DNA of 37,785 nt, from positions 1-37,785 of the forward strand of contig JAAYPW010000027.1 of the NCBI GenBank assembly GCA_012519615.1, in the 5' to 3' direction. Both the position numbers and the translations under genes were made by a program. Positions 9,348-16,818 of this stretch are shown here, in pieces; positions within the stretch are counted from its first letter, which is position 1, and the number at the start of each line of letters is the position of its first letter. Origin of the DNA: Fusobacteriota bacterium (GTDB taxonomy: Bacteria > Fusobacteriota > Fusobacteriia > Fusobacteriales > JAAYPW01). The notes under the pieces were generated by a model that saw only the letters and a program-made list of their open reading frames with translations, did not search any database and was not told the DNA's origin.

Positions 9348-10250
9348 TTATAAATCTAATAGCTTTATTAATTCATCTTTATATTTTTTAGTCTCTTTAT
9401 AACCTTTATTTATAATTTTATCTGCTTTTCTAAAATCCATTCTACTAAATTTTTTCAAATCAATATAAATATATAAATCACTATTTTTTTTATTTTCATT
9501 TAATGTGGCATTAAAAACAATATCCATCATATTTTCTATCTGTACAAAGCCCTCTTCCAATACAGATACTGTACGTGGTTTATTATTTAGTTCATCATTA
9601 CAGTACATATCTTTCAATAAATTTTTTCTAATCTTATGTATATTTTTTTTTACCATTTTTTTTTCGTAAATTGCTCTTGCATCCATCTCTAGATCCTCAG
9701 TATATTCAGAAAATCCAACACTGATTATTTTATCTACACCCTGTTTTTTTGCAATATTTACCGGTAATGGATCCGATACACTTCCATCTATTAGAAGTCT
9801 ATCTCCTATTTTATACGGTTCAAACACCCATGGCACTGATACACTTGCTCTCACTGCTTCTGCCACGCTACCTTCATTTATTAATACCTCTTCCCCAGTG
9901 AAAAAATCTGCAGCATTTAAAAAAAGTTGCTTATCTAGTTCGTTAAATGTTCTATTTTTTGTTAATAGCTTTAGAAAATTTAAAACATGATCCCCCTGTA
10001 ATAAACCTCGTCGTCGTTTTTTATCACTAGAGATAAAATCTAATAAAAGTTTTGTATCGAAACTAACTGCGATTGACTCCATATATTTGGAATTAAATCC
10101 ACAAGAATAAAGTGCTCCTATTAACGCTCCCATACTACTGCCTACAATTATATCTGGTACAAAACCTATCTCTTCAAATAATTTAATTGCACCAATATGA
10201 GAAAGTCCGTATGCTCCTCCACCACTTAAAACTAATGCATTTTTTCCCAT
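9348..10250 (-). CDS. Patatin-like phospholipase (RssA/YlbK type)
   Basis: The track start is GTG at 10259, overlapping the tyrA stop. GGAG 8 nt upstream of the ATG at 10250 (MGKNALVLSGGG) makes the latter more likely. The patatin signatures are all present: oxyanion loop GGGAYG, nucleophile elbow GSSMG (Ser), and the dyad Asp in DGSVSDPLP. Length (about 300 residues) is normal for the bacterial family. Patatins are Ser-Asp lipid acyl hydrolases; the bacterial substrates are mostly unknown. It follows tyrA directly and precedes rnhA by 27 nt. Confidence 0.9.
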   Translation of the reverse strand: MGKNALVLSGGGAYGLSHIGAIKLFEEIGFVPDIIVGSSMGALIGALYSCGFNSKYMESIAVSFDTKLLLDFISSDKKRRRGLLQGDHVLNFLKLLTKNRTFNELDKQLFLNAADFFTGEEVLINEGSVAEAVRASVSVPWVFEPYKIGDRLLIDGSVSDPLPVNIAKKQGVDKIISVGFSEYTEDLEMDARAIYEKKMVKKNIHKIRKNLLKDMYCNDELNNKPRTVSVLEEGFVQIENMMDIVFNATLNENKKNSDLYIYIDLKKFSRMDFRKADKIINKGYKETKKYKDELIKLLDL

Positions 10251-10255
10251 ATTTT

Positions 10256-11350
10256 TCACTCCAAAACTTTAAATTCGTAATTATTTTCTGTTAAAACTTT
10301 AATAGCTTTATTTGAATCAATATTTTTGTCAAAAGCAATCCTAATACTTCCACCATAATTTTCTCTTACATGTAAAACCTCAATATCTTTTATATTTATC
10401 CCATGTTCCCCCAATAAATTTGTGAAAGTCCCAATTATACCTGGTTTATCCGGAACATATAATATCATCTCAAACATAGTGGATAAAATCCCTTTCCGTT
10501 TTTTTGGTAAACTATCTCTCAACTCTTTGCCATTTTTAAAAAGTTCCAATAGTTTTTCTTCATCTTTTTTTTCTATTGCACTTTTAAATTTATTAAGTTC
10601 AATTTGCAAATTATCAATAACAGATACAATTTTATCTGCATTTGTTACACATATATCTTTCCACATTTCAGGGCTCCCAGATGCAATCCTTGTTGTATCA
10701 CGAAATCCACCAGCTGCTAAGCTTAATATATTATTTGTATTATTATCAATTTTACCTGCATTACTTACTAAAGATGATGCTACTACATGTGGAACATGAC
10801 TTACAGTTGCCACAGCTAAATCATGTAATTCATAATCTATCTCCAAAATATTTGCATCTAGAATTTTAACCATATCTTTTATAATATTCATAGAGTGCTC
10901 ATTACTAAATTTTGTTTTACATAGCACATAAACAGCATTTTCAAATATATATGGGTCTAATGCTTCGACACCTGTTTTTTCAGAACCTGCCATTGGGTGT
11001 CCACCAATAAAATAGTGATCATCTGATAAAATTTTTTCTACTTCTCTTATAATATCCCCTTTTGTGCTACCAATATCTGTAATAATAACTCCTTTTTTTA
11101 GATATGGGATTATTTTTTTTATGTAATTTGGAATAATAAGTACTGGTACACATAAAATTAGTATATCAATCTCTTTTAATCTATTATCAAAAATAGTAAT
11201 ATACTCATCTATCGCTTTTAATTCAATTGCTTTTTCAAGTTTGTTCTCATCTCTACCAATCCCGATTACTTTTTTAGCCCAGTTTTTTCTTTTTAATATA
11301 TATCCAATACTACCACCTAATAATCCAACACCAACTATTCCAACTACCAT
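10256..11350 (-). CDS. tyrA: Prephenate dehydrogenase with ACT domain
   Basis: The 364-residue protein has an N-terminal Rossmann fold (GIVGVGLLGGSIG). A helical prephenate dehydrogenase domain follows with the conserved GGHPMAGSEKTG motif and SHVPHVVASSL. A C-terminal ACT domain (about 290-364, LYVPDKPGIIGTFTNLLGEHGINI) probably gives tyrosine feedback. It converts prephenate to 4-hydroxyphenylpyruvate with NAD+ in tyrosine synthesis. CGGAGG precedes the ATG. It is the first gene of the long tyrA-patatin-rnhA-HD-radical SAM run. Confidence 0.95.
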   Translation of the reverse strand: MVVGIVGVGLLGGSIGYILKRKNWAKKVIGIGRDENKLEKAIELKAIDEYITIFDNRLKEIDILILCVPVLIIPNYIKKIIPYLKKGVIITDIGSTKGDIIREVEKILSDDHYFIGGHPMAGSEKTGVEALDPYIFENAVYVLCKTKFSNEHSMNIIKDMVKILDANILEIDYELHDLAVATVSHVPHVVASSLVSNAGKIDNNTNNILSLAAGGFRDTTRIASGSPEMWKDICVTNADKIVSVIDNLQIELNKFKSAIEKKDEEKLLELFKNGKELRDSLPKKRKGILSTMFEMILYVPDKPGIIGTFTNLLGEHGINIKDIEVLHVRENYGGSIRIAFDKNIDSNKAIKVLTENNYEFKVLE

Positions 11351-11444
11351 TATTTCCTCCGAAAATATATTTTATAAAGTAATTATATCATATTTCTCTT
11401 TTTTTTTCTACTATTTTTCTACATTTATAGTCAATAATTATAAT

Positions 11445-11477
11445 AAAAAAACTGTATAGAGTAATCATATACAGTTT
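11445..11477 (-). terminator. Intrinsic terminator after btuB
   Basis: A perfect 10-bp stem (AAACTGTATA / TATACAGTTT) with a 9-nt loop is followed on the minus strand by a run of T. It ends the btuB transcript about 17 nt past the stop and insulates tyrA. Confidence 0.85.
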
Positions 11478-11493
11478 AATTTAGTATTTATTT

Positions 11494-13434
11494 TTAAAAT
11501 TTATATCCTACACCTATATAATAGATCTGTTCTGCTGCTGGATAATAGTATTTACTGTCATTATAGTCTAAATAACCTACAAAATCATAGTGCTTTTTCC
11601 CAAATAAATTATCTGCTCCAATATATACTAAGAAATTTTGTTTTTCATAGTTTAATCTCATATCAAAAATACCATATCCTGGTTCTTTACCAGCTTTATT
11701 ATTAAAATCTGCTGATGCGTAGTAATCTCCATTGTATCTATAAGCTCCGTTTAAACTGATCTCTTCAGTTATATTATAATTAACAGCTAATTTTAACGAG
11801 TATTTCGATACACCTGGAAGATAATTTCCTTTATAATCTCCATCTTTAATTTTAGCCTTTATATATGTTGCGCTCTCTGTAAAATTAAATTTACTAACCA
11901 CTTGCTTTAAAGTAATATCTGATCCATATCTTCTAGTTTTACCATCAATATTTGTATTTACCATTTTTTGGTCATCATAATAGATCTCATTTTTAGTATC
12001 TGTTAAGAATACTGATATATTATAGAATGTTTTAAATTGATAATCACGAACTCCAATTTCATAATCAATATGTTCTTGTGCTTTAAATTCAGCTAGTGCA
12101 AACCCAAGTTCATCTGTATTAGGTACTCTGAATCCAGTATTTATCTTAAAATATGCATTCCCTGTTTTTGAATAAAGATGATTTAACGATAAATCATATA
12201 CATTTACTGTGTATTCCTTATCTAAACTCTCTTTAAATTTAATTTTTTCATGTCTATATCCTTGAGTTGTTATAAAATTATCTTTTGAATATTTATTATG
12301 AATAAAAAATCCATTACTCTCTTTCTTAACAGTGTATTTTGACCAACCATCTACATCTGATTTTCCAGTATTTAAATTGTATCCAATAGTCGTTTGACTT
12401 TGATTTTCTAGATAATAATATATCGATTTAATACCCAATCCATTTTGTCTAGTATCTGCTTTATTATCGCTACCGTAATATCTTGAATTCGCTTCAATCT
12501 CTCTAATATTGTAATCTACTACTACTTTTAAATTACTATCAAGAAGTTGTTCATAAGAAATCGTATAATTTTCTTCATCATTAAATGATCTATCATCTGG
12601 CGTATTTGAATGTTTTCTATTACTATTAACTTCTGCTTTTGTTAATGACCCTGGTAGTCCGAAATCTGATTTAATTTTATTAAACTTTAATTTTACGTTA
12701 TATGTTGAATTTACATCATCGAAATAATTTAATCCAATATTAAAGTTTTTATTTTTTAAATCACTATTTTTTCTATAACCATCAGTATTTTCCTGAAAAT
12801 AAGAGATACTCATAGAATATTTATCAAATTTTTCACTATAAATCCCACCAAAATTTAAGTAATCATCATTTCCATATTCTAATTTTACATTTTTATATTT
12901 TTTATCTGTTTGGAATGTTTTTGTATAAATATTTATTACACCACCAACAGCTCCATCTCCGTATAATACTCCATTACCACCACTAGTAATCTCAATGTGC
13001 GAGACATTGTCTATTGGTATTGCATTTAGATTCGCTCCATTCATATCAATTGTATTTAGTCTGACTCCATCAATAAATATAAGTATATTTGATATTGATG
13101 TTTCTCCCTGTCCACGAATATCGACTTTACCTCTTCCAAATCCGTAACTTGATTTTACACTTGCAACTGTATCTAGAATACTAATTAAATTTTTTGCACC
13201 ACTTTTTTTAATATCTTCCTCTGTGATAATCTCAATACTACTTGGTTCTGTTGTAATATTTGTCTCTAAAATATTTGATGTAATTATCATTGTTCCTAAC
13301 TCTTTTTTCTCTTGTGCAGCTTTGTCTTTACTGTTACCATATTTTTTTCTATACTCTGCTGTACTATAATCATTGGCGAACATAGCTATATTTAAGCTAA
13401 GTACTACTACTAAAAGTAAAATTTTCTTCATCAT
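11494..13434 (-). CDS. btuB: TonB-dependent outer-membrane receptor, probable vitamin B12 transporter
   Basis: The track start (13452) overlaps a GGAGG site, so the later Met (13434, MMKKILLLVV, or the next one) starts the signal peptide, which ends near MFA. A plug domain follows (SIEIITEEDIKKSGAKNL, then DGVRLN and GVLYGDGAVGGVINIYTK). The rest is a beta-barrel ending in YYIGVGYKF with a C-terminal Phe. Length and order are those of BtuB-type receptors. Substrate assignment rests on the cobalamin riboswitch just upstream rather than on the barrel itself. Uptake would need TonB-ExbBD and an ABC importer, which are not in this window. Confidence 0.9.
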   Translation of the reverse strand: MMKKILLLVVVLSLNIAMFANDYSTAEYRKKYGNSKDKAAQEKKELGTMIITSNILETNITTEPSSIEIITEEDIKKSGAKNLISILDTVASVKSSYGFGRGKVDIRGQGETSISNILIFIDGVRLNTIDMNGANLNAIPIDNVSHIEITSGGNGVLYGDGAVGGVINIYTKTFQTDKKYKNVKLEYGNDDYLNFGGIYSEKFDKYSMSISYFQENTDGYRKNSDLKNKNFNIGLNYFDDVNSTYNVKLKFNKIKSDFGLPGSLTKAEVNSNRKHSNTPDDRSFNDEENYTISYEQLLDSNLKVVVDYNIREIEANSRYYGSDNKADTRQNGLGIKSIYYYLENQSQTTIGYNLNTGKSDVDGWSKYTVKKESNGFFIHNKYSKDNFITTQGYRHEKIKFKESLDKEYTVNVYDLSLNHLYSKTGNAYFKINTGFRVPNTDELGFALAEFKAQEHIDYEIGVRDYQFKTFYNISVFLTDTKNEIYYDDQKMVNTNIDGKTRRYGSDITLKQVVSKFNFTESATYIKAKIKDGDYKGNYLPGVSKYSLKLAVNYNITEEISLNGAYRYNGDYYASADFNNKAGKEPGYGIFDMRLNYEKQNFLVYIGADNLFGKKHYDFVGYLDYNDSKYYYPAAEQIYYIGVGYKF

Positions 13435-13488
13435 TAATCCCTTTTCCTCCATATTATTTTGATCGTGATATCTTGTGAAATAAGTACT

Positions 13489-13512
13489 TTAAATTGGTAT
13501 TAACCTAGTCAT
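13489..13512 (-). CDS. Possible leader peptide between riboswitch and btuB
   Basis: A 7-codon ORF (MTRLIPI) has a better Shine-Dalgarno (GGAGGGAG, 8 nt spacing) than btuB itself. That site starts only about 10 nt past the riboswitch P1 stem, so it would be the first ribosome site exposed or hidden by the switch. It could be a leader peptide coupled to btuB or a chance ORF. Confidence 0.3.
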   Translation of the reverse strand: MTRLIPI

Positions 13513-13537
13513 TTTACCATCTCCCTCCGAAATTTTT

Positions 13538-13691
13538 TTACAGGTAAGTCTCCTGACTTAGCTTCATCCTTAGATTTCACCTTCCCAAATTATTATTTAG
13601 TGGTATATCGAAATCCTCGTCAGCAATACAGTAGCGGGGGCTGTGACGGATTCTAACCGTCTTCCTTTTTATTAAATAAATTTAACCTGTA
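13538..13691 (-). promoter_or_regulatory. Cobalamin riboswitch
   Basis: On the minus strand the conserved B12 elements appear in order: GGAAGACGGTTAGAATCCGT, ACAGCCCCCGCTACTGT, GACGAGG, GGGAAGGTGAAAT and the B12 box GTCAGGAGACTTACC. A P1 stem can form between ACAGGT (13685-13690) and ACCTGT (13540-13545). It lies about 100 nt upstream of btuB, so B12 should repress receptor synthesis. No terminator hairpin with a T-run is obvious between it and btuB, so control may be translational. The 5' edge is 2 nt from the stop codon of the radical SAM gene. Confidence 0.93.
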
Positions 13692-13692
13692 T

Positions 13693-14628
13693 CTATTTTA
13701 ATTTTATAAAAACGCCTCTTTCATTTTTTACACTCTCTATTAATTTAAAATTTTCTAGTATGTCTAAATATTTATTAATTTCCAATACATTTATCCCAGT
13801 AATATTTGAGATATCTTCTACTGTACACGGTCTAATAGAAAGCATATTTAATATTGTTTTCTCTTTTAAATCTGAATACGCGCAGACCTCTTTTCTATTT
13901 TTATATTTATCAATTATAACTACATTTTCAATATTCCAATAGTTTTTTATCTCCTGCAATATAGAAATATCTGTTTTTTTCACCCAATTTTCTACAGGTG
14001 GACGGTCTAGTGAGTTTAGCTCTATTTTATCTGGTTTAATTTTTAATAGTACCTCCTTAAAGTAGTCCAACTCCTCTTTACTATTATTTATCCCATCAAT
14101 TATAAATATCTCTAAAAATATCTGTTTTAAATATTTATCTCTTAATAATATTAATCCCTTTATAATTTCATCTATTTTTATATTTTCATAAGGTCTATTA
14201 ATTTTATTAAAAGTTTCTTGAAATACTGCATCAAGAGAAGGAATTATCACATCTACATCTACTATTTCATCGATAATTTTACTATTTGTAAATAATATCC
14301 CATTTGTAATAAGTGCTATTTTTGTATCTGTTATACTTCTAATATATTTAATTATTTCACCAATTTTATTATTTAACATCGGTTCTCCAGAACCTGCAAA
14401 GGTTATATAATCAAGAATACAGTTATTATATTTAAAATAGTGTGTAATTTCTGATTTTATCTCATCTAAATCAATATATTCATCTCTTATTATAGTATAA
14501 TTCGTTGTTTTACCAACTTCACAATATACGCAATCTAAATTACATGTTTTTTTAGTAATTATATCTATCCCAAGAGATATCCCGAGTCTTCTTGATGGAA
14601 CAGGCCCAAAAATGTGTTTATACTCCGT
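13693..14628 (-). CDS. Radical SAM protein (COG0731-like) with apparent ACG start codon
   Basis: The ORF track lists only 13693-14379 from an internal Met, but the reading frame is open to 14643. The upstream part encodes the family N-terminus: FGPVPSRRLGISLGIDI, the 4Fe-4S motif CNLDCVYC and TFAGSGEP. Between the in-frame stop (14644-14646) and FGPVPSRR there is no ATG, GTG or TTG. The best start is ACG at 14626-14628, six nt after AGG. It gives MEYKHIFGPVPSRR, which looks like the usual N-terminus; ATT at 14611-14613 is the alternative. From ACG the product is 311 residues. The C-terminus (about 240-311) looks like a winged helix. COG0731 members are annotated as wyosine-synthase-like; the actual substrate is unknown. 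Confidence 0.82.
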   Translation of the reverse strand, partial: TEYKHIFGPVPSRRLGISLGIDIITKKTCNLDCVYCEVGKTTNYTIIRDEYIDLDEIKSEITHYFKYNNCILDYITFAGSGEPMLNNKIGEIIKYIRSITDTKIALITNGILFTNSKIIDEIVDVDVIIPSLDAVFQETFNKINRPYENIKIDEIIKGLILLRDKYLKQIFLEIFIIDGINNSKEELDYFKEVLLKIKPDKIELNSLDRPPVENWVKKTDISILQEIKNYWNIENVVIIDKYKNRKEVCAYSDLKEKTILNMLSIRPCTVEDISNITGINVLEINKYLDILENFKLIESVKNERGVFIKLK

Positions 14629-14696
14629 AATAATCCTACCTATTTATTGTGACTTATTGAAATTATTATATCATAAGTAGATATCATTTGCAATAA

Positions 14697-14733
14697 AAAA
14701 GTAGGAGCAAACATTTAGTTTACACCTACTTTA
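14697..14733 (-). terminator. Intrinsic terminator after the lipoprotein gene
   Basis: The minus-strand stem AAAGTAGG / CCTACTTT has an inner AAAC/GTTT pairing and is followed by TTTTTT. It lies 13 nt past the stop of the lipoprotein gene. Confidence 0.88.
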
Positions 14734-14745
14734 TATAATTAATTT

Positions 14746-15354
14746 TTATTTATTTGGCGAAAATTTATTTTCTTCTTCTTTAATTTTCTCCTCATCTATT
14801 TGAATTTCGAATTTAAAAATATATTCAATTATTTCATCTGCTACTTCTATAGGTAATAATAATGAAACTACTGCTTGATTTCCTTTTATTAAAGGACTAT
14901 ATCTCCATTCACTATTAATAAATTTTATATTTTTTGCTGGTACTATATTATCTTCTATCCTTCCCCTTCTACTAACTATAGTTGGCACTTGAAAATTATA
15001 ACTGTCTGTTAACTTAACACCAACATGAATAACCCTATTGCTTAAATTATATTCGTCAATAAATATTGCATTATCCCAATGAATTTTCATTGTACTATCT
15101 GTTTTATTATTAAAATCAATCTTGATAACTTTACTATTAGCATAAAGTAGTAAAGTTATTATCTCATCTTCATACAATGCATAATTTTTATTGTCTTTTT
15201 CTAATATTTTTATTTCATAATTATAGTCATCGACACTAGTTGATGTTTCTACAGAAATTAATGTAGTTTTATATATATTTCTCGTACTGGTACCAGTACA
15301 TCCCCCAAATATAAACAAAGATAATATTGTTACAAATAATAATTTTTTCTTCAT
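14746..15354 (-). CDS. Predicted lipoprotein, DUF-like, function unknown
   Basis: The 202-residue protein has a lipoprotein signal peptide (MKKKLLFVTILSLFIFGGC) with Cys19 as the likely lipidation site, so it should be anchored in a membrane facing the periplasm. The mature part is beta-rich with no motif I recognise. AAGGAGG precedes the ATG. It stands alone between a terminator and a long non-coding region. Its transcript may start at the poly-C promoter near 15661-15689, since no terminator is visible between. Confidence 0.75.
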   Translation of the reverse strand: MKKKLLFVTILSLFIFGGCTGTSTRNIYKTTLISVETSTSVDDYNYEIKILEKDNKNYALYEDEIITLLLYANSKVIKIDFNNKTDSTMKIHWDNAIFIDEYNLSNRVIHVGVKLTDSYNFQVPTIVSRRGRIEDNIVPAKNIKFINSEWRYSPLIKGNQAVVSLLLPIEVADEIIEYIFKFEIQIDEEKIKEEENKFSPNK

Positions 15355-15495
15355 ATAAATCCTCCTTATTTTTATTTTTTAAACTCTCTCTATTAATATT
15401 TAATCAAGATTGTTTAAATATACTTTTTCTTATTTAAATATAAATGTAAATCTAATTATAGTTTTGTATAAAAATCTATTTATTACAACAATTTT

Positions 15496-15605
15496 TTAAT
15501 TAAATCCTGTAATTAGATTTTTATTTGATAAATAAATACTTCCGGATAAAAAAGGCATTAAATATTTTGTTAGAGATAAACATATAATATATAATTTTTC
15601 TTCAT
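15496..15605 (-). pseudogene. Frameshifted small secreted-protein relic
   Basis: GGAGG precedes an ATG (15603-15605), but the frame stops after 11 codons (MKKNYILYVYL). One extra A in the following A-run would instead give about 36 codons opening MKKKLYIICLSLTKYLMPFL, which resembles a signal peptide. This looks like a decayed or A-tract-switched paralogue of the neighbouring lipoprotein, or a chance frame in AT-rich DNA. Confidence 0.35.
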
Positions 15606-15660
15606 TCTTAAAAATCCTCCTTTCTTTTTTATAAATAAATTATAATTGGTAATAATTTAT

Positions 15661-15689
15661 AGTATACTATAAAAAGTGGGGGGGGTCAA
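15661..15689 (-). promoter_or_regulatory. Promoter with poly-C tract in spacer
   Basis: Minus-strand TTGACC (15684-15689) and TATACT (15661-15666) are separated by 17 nt. An uninterrupted run of eight C (15678-15685) spans the end of the -35 and the spacer. Slippage in this run would change promoter spacing. Confidence 0.55.
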
Positions 15690-15847
15690 GTAATATATGA
15701 AAAAATTTATTTTTATTTGCAGCAAAAATATTAACCTATGAGGAGAGGCTTTTTGTAACCGTATTTATAATACTTACATTGTTTATTGTTTTGATTTCAC
15801 CCGCATATCGTAACACAATTACAATTTTCTTAATGAAATCTTCGCTT

Positions 15848-15975
15848 AAAAAATTGCACCGCTTGAACGCAGTGAGCTTGCAATTTTCAGAAGATGAATT
15901 TAGAAAATTAATTGAGTGTAGATCGAGCGGGCGGCATTTTTTGCTTACTTTTTTTTGCTGCAGAAAAAAAGTAAG
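15848..15975 (+). repeat. Structured intergenic element with two inverted repeats
   Basis: The first hairpin has AAAATTGCA / TGCAATTTT arms around CCGCTTGAACGCAGTGAGCT. The second (15944-15975) pairs CTTACTTTTTTT with AAAAAAAGTAAG around a short GCTGCAG centre. The block is much less AT-rich than its surroundings. It looks like a dispersed bacterial intergenic repeat; the overlapping track ORF (FLLTFFCCRKKV) is best read as its by-product. Confidence 0.5.
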
Positions 15976-16122
15976 AAGATTTAAGTTTTTTATTTTAAAA
16001 AAAAGTAATTAAAAAATAAACTATTCTTTTTATGGTATTTTATTTTATCCAATCTAAATATTTTTTTAAATAGCATTATGAATGACGTAAAACATAATTC
16101 ATATTATATCTATATATAAACA

Positions 16123-16152
16123 TAAAAAGACCTAGTATTTTAAACTAAGTCT
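16123..16152 (-). terminator. Intrinsic terminator after Spy-like gene
   Basis: The minus-strand stem AGACTTAGT / ACTAGGTCT (one G-T pair) is followed by TTTTT, 24 nt past the stop of the Spy-like gene. Confidence 0.82.
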
Positions 16153-16176
16153 TCTTTTATTTAATTTAGATTAATT

Positions 16177-16698
16177 TTATTTTATTTTTGGATTTTCTTT
16201 ATTCCATTTTTTATTATTTATATCTCTATTAGGAATATTTTTTTTATTTCGATTAGGTTTATTATGTTTTCTATTAAAATTTTCTTCTATACCATACTTA
16301 TCCTTCATTTGGTATTTGTGTTTTAATAGGTGTACTTCCATCTCTGTTCTTTTATCATTTTTATTTTTTATTGCTTTTTCTACTTTTGTCCAATTAATAT
16401 TATCATCTAATAATAATTTTTTTACTTCGATCTCTCTCTCTTGTAATTCTAATTTTTTTAGTTGACTCTCTTTTATAAATTGTTTTTTATCTTTTTTAAA
16501 TTCCTCTCTTTGTTCTGCAGTTAATTTAGCTAAAGGTCCTTGATTCTCTTTTCGGATTTGTTTATTAGGTGATTTTTTAGATTCTCTCAAAACTTCTTGC
16601 TTTACCGGTTCACTAATTCTCATCACTTTACTATTTTCATTTGCCATTACCCCTAATCCTATTACTGCAAACGCCATTACTAATATCATTTTTTTCAT
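16177..16698 (-). CDS. Secreted Spy/CpxP-like basic protein
   Basis: The 173-residue protein has a signal peptide (MKKMILVMAFAVIGLGVMA). A helical, highly charged region contains an LTxEQ motif (LTAEQREEFKK) like that of Spy/CpxP periplasmic chaperones. The C-terminal tail (about 140-173) is almost only Asn, Lys, Arg and Pro and probably unfolded. GGGAGGG precedes the ATG. It lies 120 nt after the Omp85-type gene and may be co-transcribed with it. Assignment to the Spy family is by motif and composition only. Confidence 0.6.
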   Translation of the reverse strand: MKKMILVMAFAVIGLGVMANENSKVMRISEPVKQEVLRESKKSPNKQIRKENQGPLAKLTAEQREEFKKDKKQFIKESQLKKLELQEREIEVKKLLLDDNINWTKVEKAIKNKNDKRTEMEVHLLKHKYQMKDKYGIEENFNRKHNKPNRNKKNIPNRDINNKKWNKENPKIK

Positions 16699-16818
16699 TT
16701 TTAATCCCTCCCTATTTTTATTATGAAAATTTAATTTTTGTTAAATCTTCTCTACACTTATATATTACCTCATCTAAATGTCCTTTATGTGTTCAAAATA
16801 AAAATTTTTCGGGTTCAA

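Larger units (their letters stand above)
15355..16124. other. Long intergenic region with relic ORF, poly-C promoter and structured repeat
   Basis: No intact gene is convincing in this roughly 770-bp stretch. From left to right it holds a broken small ORF with a good ribosome site (15496-15605), a minus-strand promoter containing a C8 run (15661-15689), and a plus-strand structured block of two strong inverted repeats (15848-15975). The last is the only part with mixed base composition and looks like a dispersed intergenic repeat. Confidence 0.6.

Noticed and set aside
13693-14379. Radical SAM gene as annotated by the ORF track (228 aa)
   Set aside because: This start removes the 4Fe-4S cluster motif, and the frame upstream encodes the conserved N-terminus, so the gene is longer.
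15779-16012. Plus-strand 77-aa ORF
   Set aside because: It overlaps the two inverted repeats, has no ribosome site, and its sequence (FLLTFFCCRKKV) is simply the reading of the hairpin; it is better explained as a by-product of the intergenic repeat.
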